Source: Sphingomonas qomolangmaensis (GTDB lineage Bacteria; Pseudomonadota; Alphaproteobacteria; Sphingomonadales; Sphingomonadaceae). From it: a DNA stretch of 64,000 nt. Of the stretch, positions 52,529-59,703 are shown one piece after another. The stretch lies in the NCBI RefSeq assembly GCF_024496245.1, contig NZ_CP101740.1:3196001-3260000 (forward strand), in the 5' to 3' direction. A program made the position numbers and the translations under genes. Each line of letters begins with the position of its first letter. The stretch's first letter is position 1. The notes under the pieces were generated by a model that did no database searches, was not told where the DNA came from, and was given only the letters and a program-made list of their open reading frames with translations.

Positions 52529-53064
52529 TGCCCCAGGTCCTTGCCGATCCGCACCAGCGCCTCGCCGACATGCCATTCGACGGTGCGGATGCTGATGCCG
52601 AGTTGAGTCGCGATCTCCTTGTAGCCGATGCCATCCACCCGGTGCAGCACGAACACCTGCCGTGTCCGCGGCGGCAGCGCTTCGACGGCGATGCGATAGC
52701 GTTCGCGCATCTGCGCCAACTCGATGGCGTCCTCCTGGGTTGCGCGGGTCGAAGGTTCGTTCATTTCGTCGATCGGAACGTGCGGTATGCGGTTCGACAC
52801 GCGGCGCGACCGGTCGATCAGCAGGTTGCGTACAATCCGGTTCAGGAACGCTTCTGGCTGGCGCAGCCCGTCGCGAGCGCCCGAGCCAAGCAGCCGGGCA
52901 AAGGCATCCTGAACCAAGTCGTTGGCTTCCTCCCTCGATCGTACGCGCGCATCCAGCCAGCGCCGCAGGCGGGGTGCCTGCTCGCGGTACAGGACATCGA
53001 AGCGTGCCTGGTCGCTGCCGCCCCCTCCGGGCGACTGGCCAAGTTCGTCATCGGGCCGCCGCAT
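52525..53064 (-). CDS. ECF sigma factor, FecI-type
   Basis: A 179-residue sigma factor with region 2 (VLYREQAPRLRRWLDARVRS, EEANDLVQDAFARLLGSG) and region 4 (LPPRTRQVFVLHRVDGIGYK, IATQLGISIRTVEWHVGEAL). It is coupled to the FecR gene and stands upstream of the lasso operon on the same strand. The likely regulon is the receptor-isopeptidase pair and/or the lasso operon. A hairpin GCACGAGA...TCTCGTGC (53120-53140) precedes its start. Confidence 0.92.
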   Translation of the reverse strand: MRRPDDELGQSPGGGGSDQARFDVLYREQAPRLRRWLDARVRSREEANDLVQDAFARLLGSGARDGLRQPEAFLNRIVRNLLIDRSRRVSNRIPHVPIDEMNEPSTRATQEDAIELAQMRERYRIAVEALPPRTRQVFVLHRVDGIGYKEIATQLGISIRTVEWHVGEALVRIGKDLGQ

Positions 53065-53467
53065 GCGCGTTACCGCGGGCGGCTGCCGCCGCGCGGAGCG
53101 CGGGCAGGGGAAAGCAATCGCACGAGAGCCTGTCTCGTGCCGGGCGGTGCCTCGGAGATTACCGCCGACCGAAATGGCCGGAAGCGTTTGATGCCTGGCG
53201 GTCTGTCCGCAGCGGGCTGCCGGCTCGAAACCGCGCTGCGGCTCGAGTCTGCGTCACTTCACTGGCATGCGCAACACCTGCATTGCCCGGCTCACCCGCT
53301 CCCAGCTGGCCAGGGCCTGAGCTCCGCTTGTCGGGCGCGCCGCGGCGTCCCGCAACCCGGCCATGCCGGGTGCTCCGCTGCGCTCCGCCCTGCGGTGCAG
53401 GCCTCCGCTCCAGCGCGCCCGCTGGGCGTAGCCGCCGGTCCCCGGGCCGGCTGAAGGGAGCGATGAT
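53065..53467. other. Intergenic region between divergent sigma-type genes
   Basis: About 400 GC-rich bases with no supported gene. It must hold promoters for both directions. The perfect 8-bp inverted repeat GCACGAGA-TCTCGTGC at 53120-53140 lies 56 bases before the sigma start and may be an operator or a leader hairpin. Confidence 0.45.
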
Positions 53468-53698
53468 ATGAGCGAAGTTGATGCCAGGCTGGTTGCACGC
53501 ATGCGAGACGGGGTGGCAGCGCTGCCCGAGCCCGAACAGCAGGTGTTCCGGCTTCACGCCATCGACGGACTGGACTACGCAGCGGTGGCCGCCCGGCTCG
53601 CCATCAGCGTGTTCGAGGTCGAGCGGCTGCTCGCTAATGCCCTCGTCCTGCTGGCCCGCCACCTTCCAAGCGGTAGTGCTGATGACGGACCGCTCTGA
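53468..53698 (+). CDS. Stand-alone sigma region 4-like protein
   Basis: ATG 53468 follows GAAGGGAG. The 76-residue product consists almost only of a sigma-70 region 4 fold: ALPEPEQQVFRLHAIDGLDY, AAVAARLAISVFEVERLLAN. Region 2 is absent, so it cannot bind core polymerase in the usual way as a complete sigma factor. It is similar in pattern to region 4 of the ECF sigma across the divergent promoter (QVF.LH..DG..Y..IA..L.IS). It may be a regulator, a decoy, or a cargo gene of a mobile region. Confidence 0.72.
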   Translation: MSEVDARLVARMRDGVAALPEPEQQVFRLHAIDGLDYAAVAARLAISVFEVERLLANALVLLARHLPSGSADDGPL

Positions 53699-53758
53699 AA
53701 TGGCTTGATCGGCCTTCCCGCGGTTGCATCCCCGCCTGGGCGCTCTAGGATTCGACCG

Positions 53759-54682
53759 ATGCGCACCGATCTCGATCATCTGCCACCCGCCAAGCAGCGC
53801 GAGCTCGAGCGCGTGGTGCAGATCCTGTTCGAGGAATTCCGCGACGTCACCGCCGCCGCCACGGTCGACTGGAAGCGGCAGGCGCGCATCCTCAAGGTGA
53901 TCCTCTACGGCAGCTATGCGCGCGGTGGCTGGGTCGACGAGCCGCATACTGCGAAGGGATACCAGTCTGACTTCGATCTGCTAATCATCGTCAACCACGA
54001 GAAGCTCACCGACCGTGCAGCCTTCTGGTCCACCGCCGAGGATCGGCTCAACCGCGAACTGGCAGTCACGAAGACGCTGCGCACGCCGGTCAACTTCATT
54101 GTCCACACCCTGCATGAGGTGAACGACGGGCTGGCGCATGGCCGATACTTCTTCATCGACGTCGCCCGGGACGGGATCGCGCTTTACGAGAGCGACGGCA
54201 CCGAGTTGCACGAGCCTAAGCCGAAGACACAGCAGCAGGCGCTGGCGATGGCCCAGGAATATTTCGGTGAGTGGCTGCCTAGCGGAGAGCAATTTTTCGC
54301 CACCGCCCGCTTCAGTGGCAATCGCGGCTGGAACAAGAAGGCAGCCTTCCTGTTGCATCAGGCTACGGAGAGCTACTACCACTGCGTGTTGCTGGTATGC
54401 ACGTTCTACACGCCGCATGTTCATAACCTAGGCTTCCTCCGCACCCAGGCGGAGCGGATCGATCCGCGTCTGATTGATGCGTGGCCTCGCGACACCCGCG
54501 CCGACCGCGGACGCTTCGAAAAGCTCAAGGAAGCCTATGTGAAGGCGCGCTACTCCAAGCATTACCGAATCACCGAGGTAGAATTGTCCTGGCTCAGTGA
54601 ACGCGTGGAAGTGCTCGGCCTCACGGTGCAACTCATCTGCGAGGAGCATATCGCCGCGCTCGAACGCAGTTCCGCAGCCTGA
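53759..54682 (+). CDS. MNT-HEPN fusion protein (nucleotidyltransferase plus HEPN)
   Basis: The 307-residue product starts at ATG 53759 with AGGA upstream. The N-terminal half is a minimal nucleotidyltransferase: ILYGSYARGGW and SDFDLLIIV give the GSxxRG...DxD catalytic pattern. The C-terminal half is HEPN (AAFLLHQATESYYHCVLLVC, TPHVHNLGFL). In separate-gene toxin-antitoxin systems the MNT enzyme AMPylates and silences the HEPN RNase; here they are fused. The canonical HEPN Rx4-6H RNase motif is not obvious, so the HEPN part may be a sensor and not a nuclease. Confidence 0.82.
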   Translation: MRTDLDHLPPAKQRELERVVQILFEEFRDVTAAATVDWKRQARILKVILYGSYARGGWVDEPHTAKGYQSDFDLLIIVNHEKLTDRAAFWSTAEDRLNRELAVTKTLRTPVNFIVHTLHEVNDGLAHGRYFFIDVARDGIALYESDGTELHEPKPKTQQQALAMAQEYFGEWLPSGEQFFATARFSGNRGWNKKAAFLLHQATESYYHCVLLVCTFYTPHVHNLGFLRTQAERIDPRLIDAWPRDTRADRGRFEKLKEAYVKARYSKHYRITEVELSWLSERVEVLGLTVQLICEEHIAALERSSAA

Positions 54683-54986
54683 GGCGAAAGTGTTTTTCTG
54701 CTACATGGCAACTAAGCCCACCAACTATTTCCGTTCGCCGAGCCGTCGGCCAAGCCCGAAGGCCGCCATTCAGTAATTCTGCGTTGGCGGGCAAAATGGG
54801 TCGAACCCGGACTGGCCCCTTTTGGGCTCACGTATGGTGTACGCGGCCTTTTGTTCATTACTCACGCAACGGCAGCTTCGCGCCAATGTCGGTCACTCAG
54901 TGACCGAGCGGCGCGCCCTAAGATCGGTCGTTCATCTATATGGCTAGCGCGCTGTCGTATGGATGCGCGGCTTCTCAAGATTGGCC
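54683..54986. other. Intergenic region with a 19-bp palindrome
   Basis: No gene seen. At 54889-54907 TCGGTCACT and AGTGACCGA are exact complements around one central C. It lies downstream of both the MNT-HEPN gene and the convergent hypothetical gene, so it is more likely a site for a recombinase or regulator, or a bidirectional stem, than a promoter operator. Confidence 0.5.
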
Positions 54987-55553
54987 TCAGATGATACCTA
55001 CAGGCAGCGTGATCGGTTTGTAGACGGCACGCTTTTTTTCGCCCAACTGCCACAGCACGTCGATTACCTGCAGATAAGCCACGACTAATTCGTCGCTGTC
55101 GCTAATGATGCCCGCTGGCTCGGTCAGGCACTGGCGATTCGCGGGATCACGGTGGAACCGCCCGAAGTCTGCCTTCCACACGTCGCATTCGACCGCATTC
55201 TCGGCCAACTCCTTCACTACGTCAAACCAGTCCGAACGCTCTCGCACCGGATCGACGTCACGCCAAAGCAGCACGGTAAGCATCCCCTTCCGCTCGCCGA
55301 TGAAGACGATCGGCCATAGCAGACCGTGCATGTGTAGTTGCTCGGCGAAGGCGATCACGCGGGTGTCGTGGTCCTCGTCCCAAACGATGGCGAAATCATG
55401 GAAGCGTCCGCTGTCGCGGAAGTCGCCGTCCAGGTCGCGCCACTCGACGCTGCGGAACACGGAATAGTGGGTGCCGCGGCCTAAGTCACCGACGGGTTCA
55501 GCCTGATCATACAGACATGCTAAAAATTGCGAATATATCGATGGTGTCATCAT
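54987..55553 (-). CDS. Hypothetical protein
   Basis: A 188-residue product starting with ATG-ATG at 55553, with AAGGAG upstream. It reads as a well-folded alpha/beta protein (YSVFRSVEWRDLDGDFRDSG, HDFAIVWDEDHDTRVIAFAE, LLWPIVFIGERKGMLTVLLW) with no signal peptide or membrane segment. No family is recognised. It lies in the defence region and faces away from the ABC-3C genes. Confidence 0.68.
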   Translation of the reverse strand: MMTPSIYSQFLACLYDQAEPVGDLGRGTHYSVFRSVEWRDLDGDFRDSGRFHDFAIVWDEDHDTRVIAFAEQLHMHGLLWPIVFIGERKGMLTVLLWRDVDPVRERSDWFDVVKELAENAVECDVWKADFGRFHRDPANRQCLTEPAGIISDSDELVVAYLQVIDVLWQLGEKKRAVYKPITLPVGII

Positions 55554-55907
55554 GTTTGCTCCTTGTCAGGATCATCGCGGCTTCCGCCACAGCGCTCAGG
55601 CTTTCGGCCGAAACGCGCCTGGATCTTACAGGGTCTTGCAACGGCTACAAGAACCTGTGCTGGCGAGTCAGTAATTGACGGATTAATGCTGGATTAGCCG
55701 GGAACCGATACTGTGGGTTGCGTCGTTCCGAGGCTCGATGCTCAGCAATCGATTCCCTGCCGATGCCAACTAGCGCGAAGTTCGATGCAGCCCCGTTGTC
55801 ATCAGCGTCCAGCAGAAGACCGACCGACCCATATCATCGGCGGTGCACCACTGTGCCCTTGACCGCGCCATGAGGAGTCGCGAAGCATCGGTCCGGGGGC
55901 TAACGCG
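55554..55907. other. Intergenic region before the ABC-3C genes
   Basis: About 350 bases without a supported gene, between divergent genes. It must contain the promoter of the three-gene operon that follows; I see no convincing -35/-10 pair or repeat. Confidence 0.5.
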
Positions 55908-57077
55908 ATGAACATCGAGACCAAACCAGCGAGGCATAGCGCTCCGGGACAGTATCTCGGCTTTGCTCTCCAACCGGTTCGTGCCTTTTATCATCTGCTC
56001 ACTGCGGCGAAGGGCGCCAAGGTATCACTTGAGTTCTTGGACGATGTGGCGGTTCATTACGCCGATGGCACCCTATGCCTCGAACAGACAAAGAGTGCCC
56101 TCAAACAGAATCCAATCTCAGATTGGGCGAACGACCTTTGGAAGGCCGTCGACAATTGGTTGACGATGTTGAAGGCGGGTGAATGCGAGGCCGGCAAGAC
56201 GCGCTTTCGTCTTTACGTTGTACCTAAGAAGAACGGCGAACTGGCGCGAGCGCTATCCTTGGCGGGAACGCCTGGGGACGTCGCGACGGTCATCACCACC
56301 GTCAGGCAGAAGCTCGCCAAACTTAAAGAGGCTCCGGCTTGTGTAGGCTATCTTCAGCCGTTGCTCGACGCGACAGAGGAACAGCAGACTGCGATCATCG
56401 CTAATTTCGAGTTGGAGAGCGATGCACCCGAGCCGTTGGAGGTGATACGGACCCGATTGAGGCCGGTGGTCCCCGAGAGCGTGATCGACCTTCTTTGTCG
56501 CTCGGGTATCGGTCAGGCCAAGCAGGCCTTCGATCGTCTTATCGAACGCGGCGAAACACCAATCCTCGATGCGGACACATTCAAACAAGCCTATGGCGCG
56601 TTCCTGCGCCAGAACCTGATGTCGGGTTTCCTGCCCGCCTTGAGCGAGGCGCCGACCGAAGATCTGGTAACCGACATCATGTCGACGCGCCCCATCTTCA
56701 TTAGGCAACTCGAACTTGTCGAAGCCAGCAATGATGACCAACTTCGCGCTGTCGGCGATTTCCTGCGTGCCTCAGCCGACAAGGCCGAATGGGCCGACCG
56801 TGGCTTCATTTTCCCGGGCAGCCTTGATGAATGGGATGATGGCCTCGTCCACCGGCATAGCCTGGTGCGCGGTGACGTTGCAGATCTTCACGGTACCAAA
56901 CCTCCCGAGGTCCAAGGTCGGTTGGCCTATCGCTGCTGCGCCGGTCACCAGGCGCCGCTAGAAGGGCGCGTTGTGCCCGGTCACTTCGTCCATGGTAGTT
57001 TCAATGATCTCGCCGATCGCCGACGGCTTGGCTGGCATCCGGAATATAAGACGCTCTTGAGTGACGACGTCGGATGA
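55908..57077 (+). CDS. ABC-3C system component with Cap4-like nuclease N-domain
   Basis: The 389-residue product resembles ABC-three-component system effectors. Residues about 15-90 (GQYLGFALQPVRAFYHLLTA, VSLEFLDDVAVHY, LCLEQTKSAL) match the Cap4/DUF4297-type restriction fold, with Glu-x-x-Asp-Asp and Gln-x-Lys at the catalytic positions. The remainder is an alpha-helical dimerisation and coupling part (VPESVIDLLCRSGIGQAKQA, ILDADTFKQAYGAFLRQNLM). Its end overlaps the middle component by four bases (ATGA). The likely role is a DNA-cutting effector released upon phage sensing. Confidence 0.75.
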   Translation: MNIETKPARHSAPGQYLGFALQPVRAFYHLLTAAKGAKVSLEFLDDVAVHYADGTLCLEQTKSALKQNPISDWANDLWKAVDNWLTMLKAGECEAGKTRFRLYVVPKKNGELARALSLAGTPGDVATVITTVRQKLAKLKEAPACVGYLQPLLDATEEQQTAIIANFELESDAPEPLEVIRTRLRPVVPESVIDLLCRSGIGQAKQAFDRLIERGETPILDADTFKQAYGAFLRQNLMSGFLPALSEAPTEDLVTDIMSTRPIFIRQLELVEASNDDQLRAVGDFLRASADKAEWADRGFIFPGSLDEWDDGLVHRHSLVRGDVADLHGTKPPEVQGRLAYRCCAGHQAPLEGRVVPGHFVHGSFNDLADRRRLGWHPEYKTLLSDDVG

Positions 57078-57583
57078 GCCTCACGACGGCAGCCGGGCTC
57101 AACGAGTTGGACATTGTCCAGAACCCGGCACTTGGCGCCTTCCTGATCTGGCATTTCGCGCTCGGCTATCAGGAGGACGGCGTCGACGACGCCCCGATCG
57201 CACTTGCCTTCTTGGTCCTGCCGCTTCTGCTCCACCGGCGGACCTTCGATGAAGTCGCGTCCACGCGGAAGGCGTCGGGACTTCCCCTCTTCGCGGCCAA
57301 GTTCGACAAGGACCGCGAGGCTCTGATGGCTCTGCATGGAAGGACTCTCCAGCTGCGGGCTCTGAGTCTGCAGTCGATCGGAATGGCGGCCACAACACGG
57401 CTCGTACGCGTCGACTATGGGGCCGCGATGATCCACGCCTTTCCACAGGATCTGCTCGACGTGAAAAAACCGGTCCTGCCGGAACGGCTCAAGGGCTTCG
57501 GGCCGGCGTCAGGCAAGATTGGCTATTGGTTCTCGAGGCTTGGCCTGGCGCAGATAGCGTCCACTCTCAGGATCGACTTCTAA
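57074..57583 (+). CDS. ABC-3C system middle component
   Basis: A 169-residue protein coupled on both sides by four-base overlaps. It has the pattern of the three-component middle protein: ELDIVQNPALGAFLIWHFAL, IALAFLVLPLLLHRRTFDEV and YWFSRLGLAQIASTLRIDF at the end. Such proteins link the effector to the ABC ATPase. There is no catalytic motif. Confidence 0.78.
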   Translation: MSLTTAAGLNELDIVQNPALGAFLIWHFALGYQEDGVDDAPIALAFLVLPLLLHRRTFDEVASTRKASGLPLFAAKFDKDREALMALHGRTLQLRALSLQSIGMAATTRLVRVDYGAAMIHAFPQDLLDVKKPVLPERLKGFGPASGKIGYWFSRLGLAQIASTLRIDF

Positions 57584-59550
57584 TGTATTTCCAGTTGCGA
57601 AAGCTGATCCTGTGGCCTCGCGATGACGGGGAACCGAGGGTTGTCACCTTCACGCCCGGCGTTGTCAACGTGATCAGCGGAGCGTCGAAGACAGGCAAGT
57701 CGGCGGTCATCCCGATCGTCGATTATTGCCTGGCGTCCGACAAGTGCGCGATCCCGGTTGGGGTGATCCGGGAGAATTGCAGCTGGTTCGGCATTGTCAT
57801 CGATACGATCGAGGGACAGAAGCTGCTCGCCCGCCGGGAGCCCGGGGATCAGCAGGGCACGCGCGACATGGTGCTGATCGAAGGCGACGATATCGCCGTG
57901 CCGCACAGCATCGAGAGAAAGGACAGCTCTGTCCCTATCGTGAAGGCAATGCTCAATCGGCTTGCCGGCCTCACCAATCTCGATTTCGAGCCTGAGACCG
58001 ACGGCGGGTATAAGTCCCGGCCGAGCTTCCGTGACCTCATGGCGTTCACGTTCCAGCCGCAGAACATTGTCGCCAATCCCGACGTTATGTTCTTCAAAGC
58101 GGACACCACCGAGCATCGCGAGAAGCTGAAGACGATCTTCCCCTACATACTCCAGGCGGTCACGGCCGAGGTTCTCCAGGCGCGCTACGAACTTGATCGG
58201 CTTGGGCGAATTCTCCGACGGAGAGAAATCGACCTGAGGTCGCTGGTAAGCGCGGGAAACACGTGGCGGCAGGAGGCACAGACTTGGTTGCGGCAGGCAG
58301 TCGAACTTGGCCTATTGCCATCAAATCAGGTAATTCCAATGGAATGGCCCGACATTCTGGACCTACTTCGACGCGTGGTTTCGTCGAACGCCGCCGCGGC
58401 ACATCCGAGCATCCAGGGTATCGACGCGGCATTGACCCAGCTTCAGGCCCTCAGGACGCAGGAGAGCGAGGTATCTGCCGACTTGACACAGCATCGCCAG
58501 CGACTGGGCGAGTTGCGCCGGCTGATCGAGAGCAGCGACGCCTATGGCAGCGCGATCCGCATCCAGCGTGATCGTCTCTCGCTGTCCGAATGGATGAGAG
58601 GGCTGCTGCCGCCGGACAGACCGGACGACACGCTCGCCATGCTCGGGGAAGGTGGTCGCAAGAAGGTCCTTCAACTGAGCGATGCGCTTGCTGCACTTGA
58701 GGTCAGGTTGAGGACGCACCCCAGCGTCTCGGATACCCTCGACAAGGAAGTGCTTCGCCTTCGTGCGGCTACCGAAACGTTGCTCGTGCGTCTCAACGGG
58801 ATTCGACGCGAGATAGGCATTCTCGAGAAGAATTCGTCACAAGCCAAGCAAACTATCGATCGCTTCGATCGCATGGAGAGATTCCTCGGCCGCCTCGAGC
58901 AAGCGCTCCTTCTCTATGATCGGACGGATCAATCGGCCGGGCTTCGTCAAGAAATCGATGGACTTAAAAGGCAGATCTCCGAATTGCAAAAGGTGGTTTC
59001 GGAGAGCGAGATCGCCCGCAAGATGCGCAACGCCGTGGACAGTGTTGAGGCGGAGACAGGACGCTTCGTGCCGAAACTCGACGCGGAATGGCCTAACGCA
59101 CCGGTCCGCCTGATGGTCGATGATCTCACCGTGAAGGTCGTCCGTGGGACGCGTGACGATTATCTGTGGGAGATCGGTAGCGGCGCCAACTGGCTTGCCT
59201 ATCACGTGGCCCTCACGCTAGCGCTGCAGACCTTTTTCCTTGCTCTGCCGCATCATCCCGTGCCGGGTCTGCTCATCTATGATCAGCCGAGTCAGGTGTA
59301 TTTCCCGCGGCGTGCGGCCGGAGGCAATCGTGACGATGATGATCCGGTCGTCTGGCGAGATCAGGATGTGGTGGCGGTGCAAAAGGTATTCAAACTTCTC
59401 GGAGAGCAAGTCCGAGCCGCTAACACGCGCCTGCAGGTCATAGTGCTCGATCACGCCGATGAGGAAGTCTGGGGCGGGATCGATGGCGTAATACTGACTG
59501 AAGAATGGTATGACCGCGCGCTCGTTCCTGTGGACTGGTTAGCAGACTAG
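57580..59550 (+). CDS. DUF3732 ABC-type ATPase of the ABC-3C system
   Basis: A 656-residue ATPase from ATG 57580, overlapping the previous stop. The N-terminus has a Walker A variant (VNVISGASKTGKSAVIPIVDY), followed by a long coiled-coil insert (about residues 200-480) and a C-terminal part with EIGSGANWLAYHVALTLAL as the ABC-signature-like segment and PGLLIYDQPSQVYFP as Walker B. DUF3732 proteins are the SMC-like ATPases of ABC-3C conflict systems. The Walker B has Gln where a Glu is usual (YDQPSQ), a feature typical of the family. It is the last gene of the operon. Confidence 0.83.
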   Translation, partial: LMYFQLRKLILWPRDDGEPRVVTFTPGVVNVISGASKTGKSAVIPIVDYCLASDKCAIPVGVIRENCSWFGIVIDTIEGQKLLARREPGDQQGTRDMVLIEGDDIAVPHSIERKDSSVPIVKAMLNRLAGLTNLDFEPETDGGYKSRPSFRDLMAFTFQPQNIVANPDVMFFKADTTEHREKLKTIFPYILQAVTAEVLQARYELDRLGRILRRREIDLRSLVSAGNTWRQEAQTWLRQAVELGLLPSNQVIPMEWPDILDLLRRVVSSNAAAAHPSIQGIDAALTQLQALRTQESEVSADLTQHRQRLGELRRLIESSDAYGSAIRIQRDRLSLSEWMRGLLPPDRPDDTLAMLGEGGRKKVLQLSDALAALEVRLRTHPSVSDTLDKEVLRLRAATETLLVRLNGIRREIGILEKNSSQAKQTIDRFDRMERFLGRLEQALLLYDRTDQSAGLRQEIDGLKRQISELQKVVSESEIARKMRNAVDSVEAETGRFVPKLDAEWPNAPVRLMVDDLTVKVVRGTRDDYLWEIGSGANWLAYHVALTLALQTFFLALPHHPVPGLLIYDQPSQVYFPRRAAGGNRDDDDPVVWRDQDVVAVQKVFKLLGEQVRAANTRLQVIVLDHADEEVWGGIDGVILTEEWYDRALVPVDWLAD

Positions 59551-59703
59551 GGCGACGTCGGCTCGTTCGTGATCGGATCTCAGTCGGGGTCGCCGAAACA
59601 AAATATCAGACCACGTACATAGCCCAGGAGCCAGCAAGGCGTTATTCTAGCGCCATTTTATACGGCGAAGCAGATTAGTTAGCAGAAAACCTGGGAGCTT
59701 GCT

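Noticed and set aside
53159..53947. Minus-strand 262-codon frame
   Set aside because: It overlaps the sigma region 4-like gene and the start of the MNT-HEPN gene in antisense; no ribosome binding site or recognisable domain.
54779..54836. Stretch with GGTCGAACCC resembling a tRNA T-loop
   Set aside because: The T-loop lacks one U, no acceptor stem or anticodon arm can be folded around it, so it is not a tRNA.
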